A stretch of DNA of 64,000 nt from Batillaria attramentaria (taxonomy: Eukaryota > Mollusca > Gastropoda > Batillariidae), in the NCBI GenBank assembly GCA_018292915.2, contig JACVVK020000461.1:1-64000 (forward strand). Reading direction: 5' to 3'. The notes below the pieces were generated by a model. That model worked only from the letters and a program-made list of their open reading frames with translations. It was not told where the DNA came from and did not search any database. The position numbers were made by a program, and so were the translations under genes. Position 1 is the first letter of the stretch; every line of letters begins with the position of its first letter. Shown here piece after piece: positions 48,295-64,000 of this stretch.

Positions 48295-48375
48295 CGTTGA
48301 AGGCACTTAGTTTTGTTTGCGAAGTCACAGTCGGTCACTGACAGGCAAAGTTACTCAGCCTGAAGTTCAGCCCGC

Positions 48376-48490
48376 AAATCACGTGCTTGATCTGGTGCCG
48401 GCACAGCACGTGCTAGTCAGTGACAGCACGCAGGCTACCTCAGGTTTGAGGTAGATTTTTCGGGCTGGAGCATAAACTGGGAGGGCTCTA
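48376..48490 (+). repeat. CTCAGTTTTGAG dispersed element, copy 3
   Basis: AATCACGTGCTTG, then CAGCACGCAGGCTACCTCAG, GTTTGAGGTAGATTTTTCGG and GCTGGAGCATAAACTGGGAG. It is diverged but colinear with copy 2. Confidence 0.6.
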
Positions 48491-50341
48491 CCCGGACGGA
48501 CGGACGGAGTAGCCCGCCGGCGCGATCGAAGCCGGACAACAGGGAGGGGCACGCGGCAATCACGATCCTCTATTTTAATAACACATGTCGTGGACATGCG
48601 CCGCAAAGCTTGCGACAAGAATATTCAGCCCGGATCCATACTGAGGCAAGCTGTCACTATTTTGTAATCAATTTCCCAATACATGTACTGACATTGTACC
48701 ACGCACCTTGGCCGGCCCGGTGGGCGGCCGCCGGCCAGCCGACCACACGACGAACGACCGGACGTACGCGGCGCGTCTCATGTGCCCCAGTGTCTCCTTT
48801 GCATGACTGAGCGGGGGTGGCACACTTGGTTTAACAGTGTATAACGAAACACCCTGAAAAACACGATTCTGGGTTTAACACTTTGCGAATGTATACTGTA
48901 CTGTATCCCGGCGTTACTGATATTATTTACCACCGAACTTAGTTCTGCGTGCGATAGGATGGACCATGGTTAACCTGACTCCAATGGTCATTGGACTGCC
49001 TCGTATTCTGACTGGAAGCATTGGTTTAGATGACATGTACACAGTTACCATATCAAAATAGTAGTAAAGTGTTCTGGCCTATTGTGAGGAATCCAAAATG
49101 ACAACGTCCAGCTCCTGGAGACTTAGTGTCGCACAAGTGGCGGCTTCTCTGTTCGATCTTGGCTGTTCACTGACGATGACAGAAGGATGGTGCCACTATT
49201 AGGACACGTGCAAAATTATAGCCCTCTGTGAGCCGCTTTTGCTGAGATGAGCGCCAAAATATGCGTCAGTATCAGTTTTTATCGGTCATACTACCAAGGC
49301 ACCGAGCATTTCTCAGTAAGGTAGTGCATTCTGACACCATATTTGCATACCAAAGAAAGAAAAAAAAAAAACTCTTGTAGGTGGTCGTTTGGGAGCTCAC
49401 GTACAGAGTCTGTTTAAAATACTTCAGTTTCGACACTTTTAGACTTGCTCGTCCTGAGGTGGATCGTTTAATTTATTTATTTTTATTTGTCCACCAAGGC
49501 GATAAATGAAACTGGTCTGAAGGTTAAAATTGAAAGATCCTGTCAGGAATCAAACATAATCGGAAGCCTAACCTTATTCTGTCAGTCTGGCCCATTCACC
49601 CCTGTTTCTTTCGGTAAAATGCCGTCGCCTCAAGTGTCAAATTAACGTAAACGTGAATCTTGAAAACGATCGCATATGGCGTACACGCGCTGACTGCTGT
49701 GTACTCGGTTGCCCGGCTGTTCGCCAGGAAAATTAATCGAACGCAGCGTGTCTCCCGATACAAATTTCTCTGCTCTTACTTACAACAGCACCAGATGGAA
49801 ACTGACACGCAATACAGGCCAACGTCACCAAAATCTGTGTGGCAGACGACACTTTATCACTCGATGTCGTGGAAGCCAAAATTTCGAGGCCACAAGTTCA
49901 TAAATTCTCGACATGTCTGGACGAAACAGAAAGAAGTTTATCAGCGACGCGTACAGTTTGAAACGTGTTCTAGACAACATTATACTTCTGAGTTAAAATT
50001 CCGAATCGAACCAAGACCAGTGATTTCAGCTACGCATGCTCAGTGAAACTTTCACACTGTTGCACTCTATGACACGTAGTGCGCTGTTTGGACAACCAGA
50101 GACAAGTCCGTGAAATTCCATTAACTTGATGATTTCTTTCCGTGACTGAGCCCACCAATTTGAAGCTTCGTCGACGATCAACTAAAAACGTAGATAATCT
50201 CTGAATTAATCAGAACCGTCTTTGAGATCTTTGTGCTATCAGTGTGTTTGAACAACGCGCCTGTGAAAGAAATTCAACACAGCCTTGCTGAGAGTTTGAG
50301 GAGTTCTCTCTGTGCTTGTAACAGTGTGATCATAACCGGCA

Positions 50342-58585
<8,244 letters not shown>

Positions 58586-58625
58586 CACGCAGGTGATCCA
58601 CGGCTTCTTCTCCGTGGGGACTGTT

Positions 58626-58782
58626 ATAGGACATGATTATGTCCTAGGCTGAGTGGAAAAGCATGGGACATATGTCCTAAATGAGAAGAAAACGTCACAG
58701 AAATGATAGGACACATGTCTGCCTTGGTAAGAAAGTAATAGGACATTTCGGAAGTGAGTCGGTCTCTGGCCGATGTCCTAGG
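58626..58782. repeat. Cluster of AGGACAT / ATGTCCT motifs
   Basis: Just after the fibrinogen-related stop codon the heptamer and its reverse complement occur at least six times, including two palindromes: AGGACATGATTATGTCCT and GGGACATATGTCC. It is probably in the 3' UTR. Confidence 0.7.
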
Positions 58783-58808
58783 TGTAGGTGAATATGATGA
58801 CCTGGCTT

Positions 58809-58955
58809 GGCATTCATGAAGCACCGGCGTTTAGCTAGGACAAACGCGTTTAAATCTAAACAAGGCGTATAAGATTGTGAAGTTACTATTGCTAAAAGCC
58901 CGTTTTAAACCTAAACGCGTGTATCCTAGCTTCTGGTTCGCGCTTTATGAATACC
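58809..58955. mobile_element. Short fold-back MITE (~147 bp)
   Basis: The left end GGCATTCATGAAGC and the right end, read in reverse complement, GGTATTCATAAAGC, form inverted repeats. The match resumes inside as GCTAGGACAAACGCGTTTA against GCTAGGATACACGCGTTTA. The whole element can fold on itself. There is no coding capacity and I could not fix a target-site duplication. Confidence 0.75.
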
Positions 58956-59049
58956 AGGTCTGGTGGTCTGCTGTGAAATGGCAAAAAGAGCCTAAGTGCC
59001 TAATCAAAGCCATGGCGCTTTGACCCTTCTGCCAAATGTCGGTAGCGGT

Positions 59050-59125
59050 ATTAGTTTAGGACTCAGCCCATGGGTCACCTCAGGTTTTGAGTTGATTATT
59101 TGGGCTCAGTTGTGAGCTGGGTACG
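59050..59125 (+). repeat. CTCAGTTTTGAG dispersed element, copy 4
   Basis: GGGTCACCTCAGGTTTTGAG, TTGATTATTTGGGCTCAG and TTGTGAGCTGGG align with copies 2 and 3. Confidence 0.6.
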
Positions 59126-59320
59126 GCGAATACAAACCAGGACGTGTTCTTACTCGTCATTTAATTTATTCATCCAGTGTTTCATTCATCCTTTGTTCAT
59201 TCACTTGGATACGGCCATTTTGCATGTATAATCGACTGGGGTGATTGCGTGGTTTTGGTGTTGACAGAGTTTTGCATGTAATTCGGCTCACGTGACAACT
59301 GAATGCGTACTTGACACTGT

Positions 59321-59322
59321 GT

Positions 59323-59400
<78 letters not shown>
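59321..59400. repeat. (GT)n microsatellite
   Basis: About 39 GT units, uninterrupted apart from the left edge. Confidence 0.95.
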
Positions 59401-59401
<1 letters not shown>

Positions 59402-59561
59402 AAAACATTTGTCGTGTTGTAATAAGGTGTTCATCGTGTCATCGGAATTCTATGTCATTGTGATAAAACGGCACTATCAGTTCAGTGCATTGAATTTGTG
59501 ACTCAGTCCAGGCTGTTTGTGTCAGCGGTACCGGTATGACGAAAATCGATTGCCGGGGTTA

Positions 59562-59583
59562 CACACACACACAGACACACACA

Positions 59584-59633
<50 letters not shown>
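59562..59633. repeat. (CA)n microsatellite
   Basis: About 35 CA units with two early GA interruptions. Confidence 0.95.
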
Positions 59634-59635
<2 letters not shown>

Positions 59636-60321
59636 ACAAGACGGTCAAAAGAACTTTGAATAGCCACAACCGAAGGCCCTGTCGCGATAGAAAGAGCACA
59701 AATCTCTTGGAATTGCGCTTGGATCCTGGTAGGAGTTGCTCCCCTTTGACCAAGATGGCTCTGGCGTTCTATGGTGCGTATCCTTTACAAAAAGAATGTA
59801 TGGGCATAACTGAGTCTTGATTCGAAAGGCCTTATCTGATTTAAAGTTTGCCATACAACCAAGTGAATTTTTCACAAATTACGTTACCATGAAGTTGCAG
59901 TGAGTGATGATGTGGGCAAAAGATCAATAATTATTAGTACACCATTATCAGTTTTAGAAAAACAACAACAACAACAAAACCTACCTTTTTTCAGTGTTTA
60001 CAGTATTGGTTACAGTCGCTCCTGATATTGCGGTAGCTGGGCCTTCACATTTGTGTTTTCTAGAGAATGATGTGATTATGTGTTGGGAATGTAAGAGCTT
60101 CAGTGCTTATACATTATTCTTATTCGTGTTATTACTGATCTACAAAATGGATTAATATCTTGGCAAAAGAGGTAGCGTTAACACCGACTGAAACGGCAGA
60201 TGACGTCTGCAGGAAACAGCTATAAAGAGGTTTTTGACTGTTCATATGTCAGCTAGTTTTGTGTTTTTGACAGTGCAGCGGCATAAGAAAGAAAGAAAGA
60301 ACAAATAAACACCGGCCTCGG

Positions 60322-60660
60322 CCAAAAAAACAACAACAACAAACAAACAAACAAACCCCCCCAAAAAAACCCAACAACAACATCAAAACAGACACCCCCA
60401 AAACAAACACACAAACAAACAAACAAACGAACAAACAAAACACCCCCCCCCCCAAAAAAAAAAAAACCAAAAAAAAAAAAAACCAAAAAAACAACAAAAA
60501 CACAAAACAACAACAACAACAAAACAAAACAAAACCCAAAAAACAAAGAACAAAAAAACACACAAAAAACACAACAACAATGCAACCAAACCAAACCACA
60601 CCAAAAGAAAACAAACCAACCAAAAACAATCTAAAATAAAACGAAACAAAAGAAAAAGAA
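60322..60660. repeat. A/C-only low-complexity tract
   Basis: For about 340 bp the plus strand is almost entirely A and C (AAC, AAAC and CAAA units with poly-A and poly-C runs), with very few G or T. It gives spurious hydrophobic Phe/Val/Leu/Cys-rich frames on the minus strand. Confidence 0.9.
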
Positions 60661-61526
60661 TCAAAACAAGACAAAACCAGAATCCCCCTCCACCCCCTCA
60701 CCAACCTCCCACACCCACCCCTGACACGCACACACACACACACTCACGCGCTTTCTACTGTTTCTGGAAAGATTTATTGGGTTCGTAATGGTTCAGTTCT
60801 GCGCCAGTCGAGCGGCACAAGCCTTTAATCCCGTCGGCTGTTACTAAAACGTAGTCAATATCCCAGCCGACTTAGCAGCAGCCTGGTAATATCAACAGTA
60901 CCGTGAACCATCTGCTGCTACCCCGCCCACTTGACTAACCACCCGTATCAAACCCAAGGTTGACTGAAAAGACAAAAACAACTGAGTGGCCCGCGTCGGC
61001 CTACTGCGTAACGTTTTGAATAGGGAGCCGGAAACAAAATTAAAGTGCGTGGGGAGTTGGTTCCGACAGGAGCAGTATGAGTCCCCCCAACAAATTAACC
61101 CATGGACAGAGAAGCCGGGAGGGCAGACATTGAGCCTGTGGCAAGGGTCTTTGTCGCGTCATTATTTGCGGCACAGTATGGGTACTGAAGCAACGCACCC
61201 GAACTACCCTTTTTTGCCTTGAATGGTAGGGGTCACGTTGCATATCATTAACTACTCACGCATGCTCTGAGGCCGGCAGATATGAAAGGCACTCGGTAAG
61301 CGCTCGCGGCGATAATAAAGTGGGTGCGTTTATGTCTTTTTTTTTCTCCTTTTTTTTTTTCCTCACAGTTATCATGACGGACACTGTTTGACTACTCACG
61401 GTGTGTTACCGGCTTTCAGTCGGCGGACGTTTCATTTGAGAGCTTTGGGTTTTTGCTGAAGCCAGTCACAGACTGTTTTTTTCATGACTCGAAGTCCCTC
61501 ACTTACTAGTACAGTAGACGCGAATG

Positions 61527-61640
61527 GGTAGGTGTTTAGGGGTCAGTTAAACGTCATTTTCCACCACATAAGGGTTCAGTGGTATCAGTCAAAGACAGGG
61601 CAATGAGGAAAAGGTCAGCACAAATTGTTGGCTCCTAGAG
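61527..61640 (-). mobile_element. Partial SINE copy (minus)
   Basis: GGTGTTTAGGGGTCAGTTAA, ACGTCATTTTCCACCACATA, then AAAGACAGGGCAATGAGGAA and AAGGTCAGCACAAATTG match the body and tail of the SINE. The tRNA-like head is absent. Confidence 0.75.
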
Positions 61641-61968
61641 AGTACTGGCGACGAACAAGGTATTTGGATTTTTTTAAAGAATTATAATTATTACTGATTT
61701 GTCCGACTCGCTGTGAGTGTCTCATTAGATACCCGTGCCCAGAGTGCAACTAGAAGGTCACAGTAGCCCGTGACTAAGTTCTGAGAAAAGGCAATATTTC
61801 CTTAGCCTCGGGAGATCGAGGTATAGACACTCTTCATTGACCATGACCATCCGTTCCGACAGTTCTCCATGCAGTGAAATACAAATTATCGCTCTTCAGA
61901 CGTGCACAAGTGGTACACAAATACTGATAAGTTCTTTCGTGTTGCTAAACTGAATCAGTATTGAGACG

Positions 61969-61969
<1 letters not shown>

Positions 61970-62034
<65 letters not shown>
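61970..62034. repeat. (CA)n microsatellite
   Basis: About 32 CA units. Confidence 0.95.
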
Positions 62035-62038
<4 letters not shown>

Positions 62039-62054
62039 CTCCTTTAGGACAGGA

Positions 62055-62240
62055 GGGTGGGTGGGCGGGTGTTTGCCGGGGAGTTTAACGTCCCTTTCCA
62101 CCGCGTAAGGTGATATCAAAGGCGAGGCAACGCGAAAAAGGCCAGTACTTGCACTAAATATCTGGCCCCAGCTGGGATTCGAACTCACGATCCCGAGCAT
62201 TGGCAGTCCAACGCTCTACCATTCGGCCATCTCGGCTCCC
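62055..62240 (-). mobile_element. tRNA-derived SINE copy (minus)
   Basis: On the minus strand it starts GGGAGCCGAGATGGCCGAAT, continues GGTAGAGCGTTGGACTGCCA, B box GAGTTCGAATCCCAGC, body and GGAAAGGGACGTTAAACTCC, and ends in CACCCACC. It is one of the best preserved copies. Confidence 0.9.
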
Positions 62241-62245
62241 TTCAG

Positions 62246-62296
62246 GACAGGATCAGGACAGGATCAGGACAGGAACAGGACAGGAACAGCACAGGT
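62246..62296. repeat. 11-bp minisatellite
   Basis: The unit CAGGACAGGAT (variant CAGGACAGGAA) is repeated about four times directly beside the SINE. Confidence 0.85.
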
Positions 62297-62399
62297 CAAC
62301 GCTTCGGTGATACATTTATCGTCAGGAGTAGTTTTCTACCTTTTTCTTTGTCTCCGATTATTTCTTCTACTTCAAGTTCGCTGCTACTACCGCTTCGGG

Positions 62400-62435
<36 letters not shown>

Positions 62436-63085
62436 GACTAACCAAACTGCACATACGGCGTACTCATGTCACATATTAAAATTCAAATTCAAAAATACTT
62501 TATTGTCCATTAAATAACAGGTAAACAAAGGAAAATTGTCTTCGAATGAAAACTGAAGATTCTGAGCCAATAAAAACAACATAAAATTGGTTTGGCATAC
62601 ATCCATACACTGCTCCGGCTATCCTGTCACGCCCAGAGCTCTTCCGTCATGCCGGCTGTAAAACGGCCTAAGCGCCTTGGATTTCAGAACCACCTGCCCT
62701 GTTTCACTTACCCCTCAGTGAGATGCACGTGCGGGACCGAGGGGGGAGGACTGCTGTGTGACACGGGCAGGGACTGGAAAAGCACGTACAGGTATATAGG
62801 TACCGCCCACCGCACGTGCTTTCAGATTGAATCACGCCCACATGTAGTCTACCTGCCAGTCAAACAGTAAAAGCTGTGTTTTCGTGCAGTGTTTGAATTT
62901 CATTTTCAAATTGTCGGGGCCGAAAATGACCGTACCGAGACTCATTGCTTGAACAAATTTGATGGTTCTTGTATTTTTTGTTTCCGGCCTTCTGAATGCC
63001 CCAAGCGGGTCTGGAAAAATAAAAGACTGCCCCCCCCCCTTTTTTTTTGGTATTTTCTGTGTGTGTGTGTGGGGTGGTGGGGGGT

Positions 63086-63267
63086 GAAGCCGGGTTGGCC
63101 GAATGGTACAGCGTTGGACTCTCAATGCTCGGGTCGTGAGTTCGAATCCCGGCTGAGGCCAAATATTTGTGCTGGCCTTTTTCTCGTTGCCCCGTCTTTG
63201 ATATCCCCCTTACGCGGTGGAAAAGGACGTTAAACTCCCAAACACCCACCCCACCCCACCCCACCCG
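63086..63267 (+). mobile_element. tRNA-derived SINE copy (plus)
   Basis: GAAGCCGGGTTGGCCGAATG, GTACAGCGTTGGACTCTCAA, B box GAGTTCGAATCCCGGC, body TTTCTCGTTGCCCCGTC and GTGGAAAAGGACGTTAAACT, tail (CACCC)n. GT-rich simple sequence flanks it on both sides. Confidence 0.9.
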
Positions 63268-64000
63268 TGTGTGTGTGTAGTGTGTGTGTCAGTGTGTGTG
63301 TGCAGGGTGTGTGTGTGTGTGTGCAGGGTGTGTGTACGTGCGCGTGCAGTAAATGTGCTGATCGACGCGAGCAGAAATTACTAAATTACTGCCACTAGAT
63401 AGAATCTCAGCTTCACCTGGGACACCGCGAAAAGTTACAAATAAAAAGGAGAGCGAAAATAATCCATCAACCAGCCTGGCGTCAGTAGTGCCCGGTACGA
63501 TGATGTCACATTTACATGATGTGCAAAACCATGCTGCTACGTCTGAAATAATGCTGACTGCAAGACAACGAACTGAACTGCACACCGACTGCTGAAAAAC
63601 AGGAAATAGTTTCCGGTGTTGAGTCGTGACAACTGTTTGCACTCACTGAGGAGAGAAACACGTGACATTACACAAAGGGCAAGGCCGGCAGTGGCCCGAG
63701 CAGCTAGCGACGTGCACCGTGTTGTGGAAGACTAACCGACAAACAGGAAACCGTTGCATTTCTGTGTTTGAACCCACACCTTGGGATCTTCAGTGATCCC
63801 TCTCCAATCCATTTCTACCCATCCCACTCCCTCCACCCATTCCCCCCTCCTCCAACATTCCTCCCTTCAGGTTCAGGTTCGTGTTCTCAATGATGGTGTC
63901 TGGGTCAAGTCATATTTATTACAGCACAGGACAAAATCTGTCTGTCTTGTTGGTGGTGGTGGTGTTGTTTTCACTTGAAATGTGTTTCACATTCCGGTGT

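Larger units (their letters stand above)
47113..50341. other. Non-coding region between BRMS1L and the FREP gene
   Basis: The first ~300 bp beyond BRMS1L are CG-rich and probably its promoter. The rest holds two copies of the CTCAGTTTTGAG element, a T/A-rich tract, a compound microsatellite (48139-48294), a CG-rich patch (48480-48780) and a 128-codon frame without ATG (49660-50046) that I do not accept as a gene. Confidence 0.6.
58956..64000. other. Right-hand non-coding region
   Basis: No exon with family similarity and splice signals is seen on either strand. It holds copy 4 of the CTCAGTTTTGAG element, several microsatellites, a 370-bp A/C-only stretch, three SINE copies (one partial) and a short minisatellite. 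The open frames near 60986 and 62592 lack recognisable domains. Confidence 0.6.

Noticed and set aside
49660..50046. 128-codon plus-strand frame, with a CCVLGC stretch in another frame that faintly recalls a THAP finger.
   Set aside because: It has no ATG at its start, the Cys stretch is in a different frame and soon hits a stop, and no partner exon is visible. At most it is a decayed transposon fragment.
60249..60743. 164-codon minus-strand hydrophobic frame resembling a membrane protein.
   Set aside because: Direct product of the A/C-only tract (Phe/Val/Leu/Cys from TTT, GTT, TTG and TGT codons).
60986..61222. 78-codon plus-strand frame in the right-hand non-coding region.
   Set aside because: No domain, splice partner or family similarity recognised.
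63086..63160. Possible tRNA gene, because of good A-like and B boxes.
   Set aside because: Same head occurs in five SINE copies with identical bodies and tails; the cloverleaf is not intact.

Overview
This is a 64 kb piece of an animal nuclear genome, most likely a gastropod mollusc or close lophotrochozoan relative. Multi-exon genes with GT-AG introns (and one AT-AC intron), very abundant (CA)n, (TA)n and poly-C tracts, the ACATGTA-rich intergenic texture, a tRNA-derived SINE family and a secreted fibrinogen-domain lectin-like gene all fit that. Nothing points to bacteria or an organelle. I recognise seven genes from translated exons with matching splice phases; six are complete at the coding level and one runs off the left edge.

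Layout, left to right. 1-9.7 kb: repeat-rich non-coding DNA with no exon I can defend, probably intron of a minus-strand myosin gene. 9.7-10.6 kb: the first two coding exons of that unconventional myosin (minus). 11.0-23.0 kb: a ZNF318-type matrin zinc-finger protein (plus, six coding exons), sharing a CpG-rich divergent promoter with the myosin. 23.5-29.9 kb: MEMO1 (minus, nine exons), tail to tail with ZNF318. 30.8-36.0 kb: NAA30, the catalytic subunit of NatC (minus, four exons). 37.7-40.0 kb: COA6, a cytochrome c oxidase assembly factor (plus, two exons), with a fold-back MITE in its intron. 40.3-47.1 kb: BRMS1/BRMS1L, a SIN3-HDAC subunit (minus, nine exons), which contains a textbook U12-type AT-AC intron. 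47.1-50.3 kb: non-coding. 50.3-58.6 kb: a secreted fibrinogen-related protein (plus) with a tiny signal-peptide exon, a long acidic disordered region, coiled coils and a C-terminal FReD. 58.6-64 kb: repeats, SINE copies and low-complexity DNA.

The genes do not form a pathway. They are mostly housekeeping or chromatin genes plus one candidate innate-immune or extracellular lectin. The points most worth a second look are the AT-AC intron of BRMS1L, four frame changes with zero net shift confined to ZNF318 exon 2, three PxDLS (CtBP-type) motifs in the ZNF318 tail, the unusual architecture of the fibrinogen-related protein with a splice donor inside a (GT)n array, and several unnamed dispersed repeat families. 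I did not find a clearly new multi-gene system. All exon boundaries come from reading splice signals and phase by eye, without transcript data.
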